A stretch of 64,000 nucleotides of DNA from Kappaphycus alvarezii. Lineage: Eukaryota; Rhodophyta; Florideophyceae; Gigartinales; Solieriaceae. The stretch is from assembly GCA_002205965.3 (NCBI GenBank), contig NADL03000762.1, positions 310,001 to 374,000 on the forward strand. The letters run 5' to 3'. The notes below the pieces were generated by a model that did not search any database, had not been told where the DNA came from, and saw nothing but the letters and a program-made list of their open reading frames with translations. The translations under genes and the position numbers were made by a program. Shown here piece by piece: positions 36,000 to 46,059 of this stretch (the stretch's first letter is position 1; every line of letters starts with the position of its first letter).

Positions 36000-37780
36000 T
36001 TGCGTCGCTTTCGTGAGTGAGGACTGCTTGAACGGGGATGTAACGGGACGTCTTATGCGATGGGCCGGTGCGGGAGGCCGTCTTCAGGGCCGTGGGGTGT
36101 TTGCACGAGAAGGATATCGGCGGGCCTGTAAACGTACCGGGGACGAGATTCTTTACTTAAAACTCAGAGCCCAGGCTGGCAGAGCGGAAAACGTACCACG
36201 CGAAAACATTGTGAACGGAGTTGTGTGGCGATGAACCGTTCAAACTTCGAGACGCAGCGGTGTGCGGCATGGTCCATCTAGGTCCTGCTGGCAGCGGTGG
36301 GATTTCAGCGGCAACGAGTCTGTGTAGACTGGGAGACCGAGGTGCCTTCGCAGCATGATGCTCCAGTGCTCCGTGGACAACTTCGCCGCAGTGGTGGGAT
36401 CGGCATATAGGAACGCCGCGGCATCGCTGTGATGGAAGGCCAGGCCGAGTATGCGGTAACGGGTAGCTTCCTCGGAGTGGCAACTTGGACGGGGCACTCT
36501 CTGCCATGGTCGTCTTCCCAAAACACCTTTGCCTTGGCCTCTTGCTGTTACCGATTTAGATGAGATTGAAGGTTGACGGGCCTGTCAGCGAGGGAGGCGG
36601 GTCAAAGGCGCCGAGGTCGGTGGCGAACGGATCCCCTGGGACCTGGCGGACAACATTGCGCAGGGCCGGGCGTGCCTGGTTGACCAGGAAGGATCGATCA
36701 CCACGAGCCCGTTTCCCAAGTACGGCAACGGAGCGGGGTGTATTGTAGCGTAGGCGGCCGTGCGTAAGCGGGCAGGGGCAACGTCCAGAATGCTGCCCCG
36801 ACAACCCCTTGCAGTGCGGGACCGATCCTAGAGAACCCGTGCCCCCCAAGACGGAGGGGGAGACATGCTTGTTCGCAGGCGTCGTCGGTGAGGGGGACGT
36901 TATGCAGCGCGCCGTAGGCGGACCGCTGCAGGGAGTCAAACTCATCTGCAGGCTCAGGGGCGTGCTGAGGGTCAGCAAGCCGAAACACGTACGGCACGCG
37001 GCATGCAGAGGCACATAGCCGGTGCATGTCGAAACGAGCCCGGGGCCTCGAACTTCTTCCAGCAACGCAAGGGTGCGGCGGCACCCCTCTACGTTGCTGC
37101 ATAAGAATATTTTGGTGAAGCCAGCGTTACCCAACGGGGCCCCAAGGAGCTCATAACCGTCGCTGGCGCGTTCCGAGAACGGAACCTAGGCCAGGAAGGC
37201 CGCGCGGTCAACTGGCGAAGTGTGCGGCCAGGAGATGCGGGTCTGGTGGTGGTTGATAAACTGACCGTAAGACGGGCAGTAAGGCGCGAGAGTCCGTAGG
37301 GCTCGCCGTAGACCATCGAGTGACCCATTTATTGTGCTGACATCGCCGCATCCCTGATTTAAAATGATACCCTCCTCTTCGGCGACAAGCCGGATGAGCG
37401 GTTGGACGGTTGGATCGTCAACGAGAAAAGCAGCATACTCGCGGGTCCCTTGCTGTGTTCCCTGGGCGATAGAAAGAATCGTCCGCTCCCGATTTGGGAC
37501 GATTAGCGGTGGTCGGGAGCGACTGTATACCATGTTTGCCAATCGGGCGAGTAACGGGGCACGGGATGGCCAGCGTTGCTTGCCGATCAACGCAGTTGAA
37601 GGCGTTTCGAGCATCGATGAGGACGGTGGCAACGTTTGGGTCCGATGACACCCTTCGAAGCATGGTGCGCACGTCATGGACAACAGCATTCGTGCCGGCC
37701 TCGATGCCAATGGCCGTTTGGTAGGTAACCAAAAACGCTCGGTAGTTACAATAGTTCAATACGCGACAAAACATGTAAAT
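36000..37780 (-). pseudogene. LINE (non-LTR) retrotransposon fragment A
   Basis: Minus-strand segments read as the RT and C-terminal part of a non-LTR element. Near 37.5-37.73 kb, QTAIGIEAGTNAVVHDVRTML and ATVLIDARNAFNCVDRQATL give the Q.GVG..G-E..VH and LD..NAFN blocks. QGTQQGTREYAAFLV at about 37.45 kb corresponds to the G-Q-QGDP block. LTDDACEQACLPLRLGGHGF at 36.8-36.9 kb and LVPGTFTGPP near 36.13 kb are the C-terminal region shared with the ORF at 62697-63671 (LVPGTNLRPADIF). Pieces lie in all three frames, so several frameshifts interrupt it. No 5' endonuclease or ORF1 is visible; the copy is 5' truncated, which is normal for LINEs. It ends ~250 bp upstream of RPB8. Confidence 0.75.
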
Positions 37781-38023
37781 ATTTTTAGATTTCGCATAAA
37801 ATTTTCTGGTTGCATTGAAGTGCTGCGTACAGCTGAGAAGCTTACTGGACTTTCAAGGATAAATAGGTTGGCCTACAGTGTATTAATCTTTACATACCCG
37901 TTCAGTTGTGCTGCTCATCTAAATGTCCGCCTTACACGTCGGCGTTACCCACGGCCATCAGTTTGGGCCTTCAATAGCACCCAGCTCTCCTTCTAATATT
38001 CACCCGTCAACCATCACGTCAAC

Positions 38024-38684
38024 ATGTCCGGCGTAATGTTCACAGACACGTTCTATCTCGACAAGATCGACTGGGACCCAGTGAAGAAGAGGAAGGAAAA
38101 AAAATTTGACAAAGGTAAAACCCGTCGTTTCCCAACGGCCTCTGCCACCAATCTCCCATAAGCCGCAGCCCCGCGCACCATACTAACCATCCCCACGAGC
38201 CCCAACCGCAGTCTCCCGCATCGATGCCAAGAGCGAAAACTACGACACGGAAATCGTCCTCGACGTCAACACCGAGATTTACCCACTCGCAGAAGGCACA
38301 AAGTTTGAGATCTTGCTCGCCGATCGTCTACAAGAAGAAATCTCAGACTCTTCCGAGCTTACCGGCTATGACCCCAACCTCCCGCTAGATGACCGCGCCA
38401 GGAACTTTGAGTATATCATGTACGGCAAGATTTTCAAATATGCCGAGGAAAAGTCCCGCGCGTAAGTCGTCCACATCGCCACCCAAATTCTATGTTTATC
38501 TTTGATTTTCCTTTCTGTGCGTGCACTCTGACCGTGAACTCGTGTACATCTCGTTGGGTTTCGCAGTGTGGTGTACGCTTCTTTTGGAGGCCTATTGATG
38601 TCGCTCAGGGGAGAATCCAGGATCTTGACTTCGCATGCGTTCAGGGTAGACTCGGAAGTTTACCTGTTCATGCGCAAGGTCTGA
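38024..38684 (+). CDS. RPB8: RNA polymerases I/II/III shared subunit RPB8 (RPABC3), three exons
   Basis: Exons are 38024-38114, 38212-38461 and 38567-38684, joining to a 152-aa protein. The usual family length is about 150 (human POLR2H). Family hallmarks in order are M-G-F-D-F near the start, KKFDKVSRI around the first junction, DLNVEIYP-like VLDVNTEIYPL, then NFEYIMYGKIFKY, and VVYASFGGLLMSLRG with FRVDSEVYLFMRKV at the end. RPB8 is a small OB-fold subunit common to all three nuclear RNA polymerases and acts in the nucleus. Intron 1 (97 bp, 38115-38211) begins GTAAAA and has a perfect TACTAAC branch site at 38181-38187; intron 2 (105 bp, 38462-38566) begins GTAAGT and ends TTTCGCAG. If intron 2 is not spliced, an in-frame TAA at 38463 follows at once. 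The gene converges on NTF2. I see no TATA box; a LINE fragment ends 250 bp upstream. Confidence 0.96.
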
Positions 38685-39107
38685 GACGAAGTACGCTCTA
38701 CGCATTTCCTAGCAGTACTCATCCCGTTCCCCACAGACGTGAACGGGCCGCGAGAGTATAGCTCAATTTATGATGGTAAAAGTGTGGCCACGACCGACGT
38801 TTTCCAAGGATTGGAGTCTTGAAAGGGATATCGGAGCGCATGCTGCGAGGTTGGAGCAGGATAACGCGCGGGGCACATGGTGTTGAAAAAATTTAGGTGC
38901 TGACACCGCTGTGACGCAGGCAAAGCAAGGAATTCAATGCAAACCAAACCACGCAGCCAATGTCGACAGCGAAGCGTGACTAGGAAACATAGTTTATGAA
39001 ACACTAGGGCGCTGTTTCATGTAAGCTCGACAATATCAGTCGTTGAGAGTAACGACGGGGCCTGCAGTTAGGCGACAGTGAATGCATAGCTAGTAAAGTG
39101 CGCTAAT

Positions 39108-39825
39108 CTAGCCTAAGTTGAGACGGAAAATATCGTTGTGAACCCAGTAACTGTTCGGGTTGACGGCATCCGGGATGAGCATGAAACACTGGGCAAACTT
39201 CATGGGGTTTGCTCCGTCGTCAATGACGAGATTGCCAGATACGGACACCAGGATTCCATTCGGTTGCACAGCCGTCAAGGGCTGGCAGTCACATGTGATG
39301 ATCTGGTGTTGCACCTTCTGAAACGGAAGCTCCTGATGTACGGGTCGGACGGAAGCAGTGAGTGGAAGAGGGGCAGAGTGGTGAGTACAAGTGATCAAGT
39401 GCGGGCGTATGAGTGCTGAGAGTGACGATCGTATGGGGCGATTTGGATCTGTGGGAAACGGAGTGGCAGGTGCGTGAACGAGGAACTTACGGAAAGCTTT
39501 GTAATTATAGAATCACTGCCGAGAAATTGGGAACCCTCGAAGGACAACATGCTGTTTTCGCGCTGTTGCGTTCAGCGTTTCGTGAGAGAGTATTGCATCG
39601 CCAATGCAGCGAAAGGAAAGGGTGGGCCGGAGGGGTGGGGGGATGGGACGCGTGGGGAAAGAAGTGGTGCAAAGGTCAGAAGGTGTGGAATGGATGGGGC
39701 TCGACGAAACAAGGAAGTTCATACTAACTTACGTAGAGGGGCTTCAACTGCTTGCGATCCGAGTCAAACAGCGAGTAGTAATGACGGGCAAAAGCCTGGC
39801 CAACAGATTCAAAGTTGTTTGCCAT
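39108..39825 (-). CDS. NTF2: Nuclear transport factor 2 (NTF2), three exons
   Basis: Read on the minus strand, exons are 39825-39733, 39562-39491 and 39332-39108 (stop TAG at 39110-39108), giving 129 aa; the family is about 125. All junctions are phase 0; introns are 170 and 158 bp, both starting GTAAGT and ending in AG. Landmarks are MANNFESVGQAFARHYYSLF, NSMLSFEG, ELPFQKVQHQIITCDCQP, GILVSVSGNL, MKFAQCFMLIP and the C-terminus NDIFRLNLG. NTF2 dimers carry Ran-GDP through nuclear pores by binding FxFG nucleoporins. The Asp/Glu pocket and the hydrophobic cone fold are expected from family identity. The GNL..KF-Q-F pattern is closer to plant NTF2 than to animal or yeast forms. Tail-to-tail with RPB8, 423 bp apart. 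The chosen ATG is the first in frame after the likely promoter. Confidence 0.96.
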
Positions 39826-40101
39826 CGATCAAGAGAATGCTCGAAAAAAGGGATGAAGAAGAATGCACTCGGTGTGGGGGCGAGCAACGTGAAGCTCAAG
39901 GTAGGTGCGGTGTAGAGGTTGCAAGGAGTGTCGATTCGTGCTAGGCGCGGGAGCTTGGGCGGGGTAGGTGCGGGGTACAGGAGGGGCGAGTGTTGTGAGA
40001 GTGTGTTCGAAGAGGGTGGTGTAGGGGTAGGTGAGGGGTTTGAAGGTTTGCTGAGGGTTTGTTGGAGATGGCTGGGATTGCGTGGAGTGTGCCAAATCGG
40101 G

Positions 40102-40108
40102 ATTTATA
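40102..40108 (-). promoter_or_regulatory. TATA box, NTF2 promoter candidate
   Basis: On the minus strand CCTATAAATCCC lies about 280 bp upstream of the NTF2 start codon. A start ~30 bp downstream would leave a 5' UTR of about 250 nt. No other gene candidate lies upstream, but the distance is long, so the assignment is moderate. Confidence 0.45.
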
Positions 40109-40509
40109 GGCGCAGTGGCACAAAAATAGTTGAGGGGTCACGTCACGGTCAAACGGGGGTGCAGCATACGAACGTTGGAGCGCATTGGATCGGTTCAACT
40201 GAGGCGGATGTTGAAATTTCCCGTCGTGGATGAAAATTGGCGGTTTTCAAGTTGGGCAAGAGTGTACACGTGGGATACGTGGGCGATATGGGTTGGTTCA
40301 AGTGTGGTCGATCAATCGTTGATGCTATGATATTGTTACTGACATGTTCTTGTCGTGTTGGTTGGTATAATTTTGACAAGTTTGAAATTTTACCCGGGAT
40401 AGACGTTTGGCCGATGAAGGGTGAGCACGGGTTGATGGAAATCTCGTTGGGATCAGAGATCCAGAATACGATCATACTTTATTGAGTAAACTAACAGCTG
40501 TGCTCAACG

Positions 40510-40745
40510 CCATACTGTACAATACTGTACAGTATTACAATACAATACTGTACAGTACCTTGCAATACCGTACAATGTTGTACTGTACAGTACAGTACCG
40601 TGCATTACCGGCTAATCAACATTGCATTGTAAGAGCCATGAAATAAAAATACGTTTAATAGTGCAAGGCTTGAGGCTTAACTATTACTGGAGTACTACAG
40701 TACTCCGAAGATACAGTACAGTACTGTACAGTACTGTACTGTGTT
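40510..40745. repeat. Cluster of GTACTGTAC/TACTGTACAGTA palindromic repeats
   Basis: At 40512-40610 and 40690-40742 the sequence is built from overlapping TACTGTACAGTA, GTACAATAC and CAGTACAGTAC units, which are self-complementary and can pair in many registers. Single or paired units recur at 40960-40975, 2055-2075, 13091-13100 and 54542-54640, so this is a dispersed low-complexity motif of the genome. Confidence 0.85.
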
Positions 40746-41079
40746 GAGCTTGAAACCGGTGACCGAAAAAAAGTGCCGCGATTCTTTCTGAACTCGAGAT
40801 TTTTTCTTGCAATCGTGGCGTGATCTCAATATGGCTCTGTGATTCAATTACGGTATACCATTGTCAGTCGGTGTAAACTCAAGATAAGTAAAGAGTAAAG
40901 ATTCATTCACTTAGAGCATTGACGAGAAACGGGTAGAGGCAACCATACCGTGCTTCACAGTACAGTACTGTATCATTAGTGCAATTTACGAAAAACTTTA
41001 GTCACACTAGGAACCGCACGATCCAGCGGCCTTCAATCAGGTGGACTCTTTCAGGCAACACATTGCCATAACTCGTCGT
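40746..41079. other. No recognisable gene
   Basis: Short intergenic stretch between the palindromic repeats and the zinc-finger remnant; contains one more TACAGTACTGTA unit near 40965. Confidence 0.5.
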
Positions 41080-41460
41080 AGCGAGAAGAAATGGCCGTAC
41101 TCATATTGCAATCGAAAGTTCAGGCCCAAGCCTCACTTGAAGATGTGCATTGACATGCCGCACTTGAAGACGCACGGTCACCCGTGCTAATGTGCAACGC
41201 ATTGAAAATCGATACAACCTCACTTGGCACCGGAGGACGCATGAGCAAACCCCAACGAAGCATGATTGCATCGTATGCAAGAGGCCCTTCGCGTTGATGT
41301 CCAGTCTGGCCCGACATCAGCGAACCCTTCCCACACAACTGCATGTGTTGCCGTTGTCGTTGTACTTGGGACGCCGAGTTTGCTTTCTACTTCCGCAGTG
41401 CCTCGAGCGGCGGACTGTGGCGGCATGCTCATGACAGGTTTGCAAAGCACCCGTTTTGAA
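41080..41460 (+). pseudogene. C2H2 zinc-finger protein remnant
   Basis: The plus strand encodes C2H2-like fingers in more than one frame: SYCNRKFRPKPHLKM and PHLKTHGH near 41.1-41.2 kb, then WHRRTHEQTPTKHDCIVCKR, and PFALMSSLARHQRT, with the pattern C-x2-C-x12-H and a linker like the usual H-TGEKP. There is no intact ORF covering all fingers, and the last finger's second His is missing (HQRTL). The Gypsy RT fragment starts right after it (41.54 kb), so an insertion may have cut the gene. A host transcription-factor gene or an element-borne finger are both possible. Confidence 0.45.
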
Positions 41461-41539
41461 CGCTGCCCGATCAGCATCCGTTGCCGCAAAATTCCGGGAT
41501 CCCGCCTTCACCTGAGTCGCACGAACTGCAAGAGTTTAG

Positions 41540-43640
41540 ATCGATGATGTGGTAATATTCTCAAACCCCTTGGATCAGCACATATCGCATGTCAAGACAG
41601 CAGTGGAGAGGATATCTGCATACAGCCTGAAAATTAAGTTGAGCAAATGCTTCTTTGCGAAAACTTCGATCTAATTACTCGGCCATATCGTCGATCAAGA
41701 GGGAATTAGAGTGGATCCAGAGAAAACGAAAAAAATCAAGTCGGCACCAAGGCCCGCCTCAAAGACGGAGGTTCGAAGCTTCTTAGGATTGGCCTCATAT
41801 TACAGAAGATTTATCAAAGATTTCGCCAAGACTGCAGCACCGTTACATGCCAGCACTACGAAGAACGGAAAATTTTACTGGAACAAGGAAATGGAAACTG
41901 TATTTAAGGAGCTTAAAGATAACCTATGTGTCCCCCAGTACTCATGTATCCAGATTTCAAGAGACCATTTGTTGTCGAGACAGATGCCTCAGAACGGTCT
42001 TTGGGTGCCGTTTTGTCCCAAAAAGATGGAAACGTAAGACTACACCCTGTTCAACTCGCAAGTCGCACTCTGAAAGAGGCGGAAAGGAGATACTCAGTCT
42101 GCGAAAAAGAAGCGCTTGCTGTTGTCTTCGCACTGAAAAAGTTTCGCATGTACTTTTTATCAATCGAGAAATTTGTCTTGATAACTGATCACCAGGCACT
42201 TAAGACAGCATTCCAAAAGAAAGATGTACATCACCGTTTGGCCCGATGGCTCGAAATTTTCGCAGAACATCGGTTTGAAATTGTGTATAGGCCCGGACGC
42301 AATAATCAGTCTGCCGATTACCTATCCCGCTTGAGGGATCCACTGAGTTCAAATGAAAAAGCTTATGAGGACATCGTCGGAGCTGCCGAAGTGCAAGTGC
42401 CGAACGAAAAAGAGTACGAAGCTAATATTTACGGACTGATTAAGTTCTTGGATGGACTAGAAATGAGAAAAGTTAATCTGAAACATATAAATTGGGTACG
42501 CAGGAATCAAAAGGCTTTTACATTGTGGAATGGAAAACTCTTCCGGCACACTAAAGCCGGTCCCCGACTAGTGGCCCCTATGAAAGAAAGAATGAAGATC
42601 CTGAGGACTTTTCATAATGAGTTAGGGCATTGGGATCTCGAAACAACCAAAAACTTCCTTACGGAGAGATTCTGGTGGCCCAGTATCCATAAAGACGTCT
42701 ATAATTTCGTGAAAAGCTGCGACAACTGTCAAAAGTTCACTCCAATACGGAAGTATAAGACAACTCTAATCTTTCCAGTTTTCGGTCTTTTTGAAACCTT
42801 CTCAATTGACTTTACCGGCCCATTCAAGGAAACCTCTTCCGGAAACAAATATCTCCTTATGGGGGTGGAAAATGTTACTGGATGACCAATAGCAGTTGCA
42901 GTTGAGGAGGCAAATGCTGAGATAGTCCTGAGATTCCTCGAAAAAGAAATAATTGAACCGTTTGGCCTTCCAAAAAGGATCATCTCGGATAACGCCCTTT
43001 GTTTTACTGCTTCGTTTCTTGGAAGAGAAAGAGATTCAGCAGAATACAGTTCTTGCATACGCTCCTATGTCAAACGGGAAAGCGGAGAGGATGGTTGGAA
43101 CCATCAAACGAGCAATATCGAAAACTATGTCGGAGAATGAAATCCAGTGGGAAGATGCCTTAACAAAAGTATTATACGGCTATCGTCGAAGAAGAGGAAG
43201 AAATGGACGCTCACCATTCGAGCTAATGTACGGAAGGGCTCCTATAATGTTACAGAGAGACATGGAAACAAATATTACCGATGAAGAGAGTAGAGAAGTC
43301 GAACTACTGGCCACCGAAGGCTGGAGATCACACTGAGCGCTAACACATACAAGAAAAAAGGATGCAGAGCCTCCAGTTCAAACTTTTTCAGTCGGGTCTA
43401 AAGTACTTATAGCACACGGAAAAGCAATGCAACAGGTTGTGAAGTGGCAGGCCTTCCAAACAAAGTACTCGAGCCCTAGCATCGTCACAGAGGAAAGAAA
43501 CCCGCACTATAAGCTTTGTTCAAGCTCAGGAAAGAGATAAAGTAGGGCCATCCATGCACATCGTCTGGTCCCTTACCATCAGAGGCCTGAAGAATTCCTT
43601 CTCACAAAGGACTATGCGCAACCACGGGGCATACTCATCT
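41540..43640 (+). pseudogene. Gypsy-2 RT-RNase H-integrase region
   Basis: Contains the catalytic blocks of RNase H ([47 protein letters not shown]) and integrase: the zinc-binding H-x-H/C-x2-C arrangement (TFHNELGHWDL, FWWPSIHKDVY, SCDNCQ), the core SIDFTGPFKE and a C-terminal KYSSPSIV...HAHRLVPYH GPY/F-like module. The long 319-codon open stretch is the best preserved pol sequence in the window. Confidence 0.85.
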
Positions 43641-43651
43641 TTAACTATAGA

Positions 43652-44749
43652 ATGACTCCCATGGGAGGAAAAAGGGCCTGGGAATGGATCATCTCGATTA
43701 CGCGGGACTACTACGAACTTCACGTGATCATCCATTTCTATATTAATATATGCCGACGTTTTCGTACATTTAATGGACCATTTCTACCTCAAGAAGATTT
43801 CCGTCTCTTAATAAGAGTCCTATTTTCATTCCAAAACGGAAGGTTCACGGAAGCAGGTCCAGAGATTGTGGAAGTAATATATCATTACTCTATAGGAAGG
43901 TATGGAATGGTAGCTATCGGAGACTTGTCGCAAACCTATCTGAACATTGTCCGTCCGATTTACGTATTTCTCAAGAACAACCAAGATGTGCGACTGAGAG
44001 GTTACGCCTTACCCCCTGATATGGAATATCGACTGGTCCTATATCCCTTATGGGAACCTTATGTTTCCCCGCCACAAATTTGGAACATTGAGGGTGGCGA
44101 AGATCCAACCGAAGCAGTGATGATGACCCGAGGAGGACCTTTGGGAGACAACAAACCGCACAGAAGAGGTTCTGGTTGTCCCCCAAGAGGACCTCGTGCA
44201 GGTCCCAGTACGTCAGGAACTGGTCGGGGTCATTCACCCGGACAGCCCACCACAACTTTGTCTCTAGCCCTCCTTCACAACCATGCACAGCATACAGTTG
44301 GTAGAAGAAGGTTATCTTTTTGGTTGCCCAATATCTCCGAGGACGCGATCGATGCGCAGGTCATTTCTTATTTCATGATAAGTATCTGTTTATGTTTTCG
44401 GGCGCTACATGGACCGCACTTATCTTACGAAGATTCATTCTTGATGGTGCGTGTCTTCTTTTCTTATCGGCATCCATTCCTCCGGCATCTTCCAGAAGAG
44501 TTTGCAAATCATATCTATTTTTTCACTCCTGGAAGATTCGGAAGAGTCACGGAAGAAGTATTTATTCAACCCCACCTCGATTTTATCAAACCAATATGTG
44601 CGGCTATGCTACAAATTGAGGTACCAGTAATGCAAACTTACTTTTTGGAGCATCACATTGGTAATCAGTTGCATCCGTACCCTTTCGAAAGACCTTACAT
44701 TTTATCAATAAGACAGCGAACACTAACAGAAACAGAAGAAGAACAATGA
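43652..44749 (+). CDS. Gypsy-2 3' ORF, 365 aa, duplicated unknown domain
   Basis: An intact open frame from ATG 43652 to TGA 44749. The protein has two similar halves of about 130 residues joined by a Gly/Pro/Ser/Thr-rich linker (residues ~165-205). Half 1 has VIIHFYINICRRFRTFNGP, EDFRLLIRVLFSF, IVEVIYHYSIGRYG and YLNIVRPIYVFL. Half 2 has VISYFMISICLCFRALHGP, EDSFLMVRVFFSY, FANHIYFFTPGRFG and HLDFIKPICAAM. Aligned positions include I-I/F, C-FR-HGP, ED, RV-FS, I-F, GR-G and IKPI/VRPI. I recognise no family. It directly follows the integrase tail, where Gypsy relatives sometimes carry a third ORF (env-like or other), so it may be a 3' accessory ORF of the element. No signal peptide or membrane segment is apparent, so I do not call it env. 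Confidence 0.75.
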   Translation: MTPMGGKRAWEWIISITRDYYELHVIIHFYINICRRFRTFNGPFLPQEDFRLLIRVLFSFQNGRFTEAGPEIVEVIYHYSIGRYGMVAIGDLSQTYLNIVRPIYVFLKNNQDVRLRGYALPPDMEYRLVLYPLWEPYVSPPQIWNIEGGEDPTEAVMMTRGGPLGDNKPHRRGSGCPPRGPRAGPSTSGTGRGHSPGQPTTTLSLALLHNHAQHTVGRRRLSFWLPNISEDAIDAQVISYFMISICLCFRALHGPHLSYEDSFLMVRVFFSYRHPFLRHLPEEFANHIYFFTPGRFGRVTEEVFIQPHLDFIKPICAAMLQIEVPVMQTYFLEHHIGNQLHPYPFERPYILSIRQRTLTETEEEQ

Positions 44750-45013
44750 AGAAGAGTCGGGACGATCGTCTTGAGCGGGAGGGCGTGATGTGCGCAATTT
44801 CGCATACGAAAAAAAATCTAGAAGAGGACCAAAATTGTATGCAGTATCGGAATTTGGAAGACATTTTTACAGGTTCTGAATTTGCAAGATATGTTTAATT
44901 TGGATTAGTGTCGCAAAATCATGGGTTGATTTTTTATTTTAAGACTTTGTGTCATTAATAGGTGCCGTTACTGTACATGTCCAAGGTCGCCTTACTTTTC
45001 GAAGACGTCGCAG

Positions 45014-45021
45014 TATTTAAA
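45014..45021 (+). promoter_or_regulatory. TATA-like box
   Basis: TATTTAAA lies 77 bp upstream of the ATG at 45098 and just after the candidate Gypsy-2 LTR. It could drive the acidic ORF below or belong to the LTR. Confidence 0.35.
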
Positions 45022-45097
45022 GTTCTAAATCGACTCCGTTGAGGCAACCCCCCGCCATCAACTACCCCATCAGCTCACCCTTCTTTTGGCCCTTAAC

Positions 45098-45280
45098 ATG
45101 CCCAACCTCCGCTCTTACCTCACCATCAACAAGTCATCCCGAGGCCGTCGTCCACTCAACGCTTTGGCCCTGATGGAAAATGGTCCAACTGACTACGATA
45201 TTACTGTAGAAGGTTGGACCGGGAACGCGTTCGGGAGTGAGTCCGCCGTAACTGCTTCGAGCAGGCAGAAGATGCAGAAA

Positions 45281-45311
<31 letters not shown>

Positions 45312-45676
45312 GGACTGCGTGGATCCGTGGGAGCCACTAGTGTATAACGGTGGGGGAGCTCCCATGGAGAATGAAGGGGAGGCTGAGGGAGTAATTGTGA
45401 TCTCTGACTCTTCTGACGAAGATGAAGAGAGGAGTGAAAAGGAGGTTGAGGAGGATGAGGAGGAGTGAAACAGGGAAAGTGCTGGATTAGTGGGGAAGGA
45501 GCCAGAAAATATGGACCAGGTGGTCCCGAATCCGGAACCGGATGGGGGCGTCCTCAGTGATCTAGATATTTCGCAGGAGGCAATGTAGAATAGTAGGCGG
45601 TTCGCGGATATTTGTGTGGACTGCTTGGGTGTGATGGATATTTTGGGGGAACTGTTTGGCGCTGATATAGTGGAGT
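45098..45676 (+). pseudogene. Acidic ORF with a SUMO-interaction-like motif
   Basis: A frame starts at ATG 45098 (MPNLRSYLTINKSSRGRRPL) and runs to 45340, turning from a natural N-terminus into a Lys/Arg-only stretch. In the neighbouring frame the same DNA reads as a long Glu run and continues as a sensible sequence: EDCVDPWEPLVYNGGGAPM, GEAEGVIVISDSSDEDEE and, after one stop, DQVVPNPEPDGGVLSDLDI. This indicates a frameshift before the acidic tract at about 45270. IVISDSSDEDEE fits the consensus of a SUMO-interaction motif followed by phospho-acidic residues. Function unknown. It lies 4 kb upstream of a Ulp1-like region on the same strand, and a hAT pseudogene sits between, so both may have belonged to one larger element or gene family. 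Confidence 0.4.
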
Positions 45677-45854
45677 AAGATATTAAGGAAAGAATCTAGA
45701 TATTTACCAGGATAGTATCTGCTGTTAGTCTTTCTCGTTCACACGATTCCATTTGGTGCATTTTATGGTTCTTAGTATGTTTCTTTTAGACTTTAGGGTT
45801 ATCCAAAAAGTCTATACAAGCTGAGTAAACTGCTTCATCTTTTCGAGGTCAAGC

Positions 45855-45911
45855 AAGTTGACAGACAACTTCAAGCCAAGTCCCGAGTAGTAGGAAGTTG
45901 AGAGTCAACTT
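45855..45911. repeat. Paired stem-loops upstream of hAT-1
   Basis: AAGTTG N5 CAACTT occurs twice, at 45855-45871 and 45895-45911, exactly 40 bp apart; each is followed by TCA. Subterminal repeats of this kind are common near hAT element ends, where they are transposase binding sites. Confidence 0.8.
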
Positions 45912-46059
45912 CAGACCCAAGAAACATTTTTCCGAAGCTGGTCACAGAGCATCAGTGGTAGAACCTACTCCTTCCATACTTGCTTGTAGACCTCTCAACT
46001 CTCTTCCATAAACATTCCTTTTTGTTCGTTCAACTATACCACGGTAGCACTTTTGTCGC

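Larger units (their letters stand above)
41540..45096 (+). mobile_element. Gypsy LTR retrotransposon 2, fragment with 3' ORF
   Basis: Plus-strand parts in Gypsy order: end of RT (IDDVVIFSN near 41540, then [17 protein letters not shown]), RNase H ([31 protein letters not shown]), integrase zinc-binding (HNELGHWD, C-x2-C in KSCDNCQKF) and core (ETFSIDFTGPFKET, the first catalytic Asp region), a GPY/F-like tail, and a 365-aa ORF at 43652-44749. A purine tract GAGCGGGAGGGCG precedes a TG at 44786 that looks like the start of a 3' LTR. The 5' portion is absent from the window and there are a few breaks; the RNase H-integrase part (41926-42885) is open for 319 codons, so this copy is younger than Gypsy-1. 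No 5' LTR was found. Confidence 0.85.
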
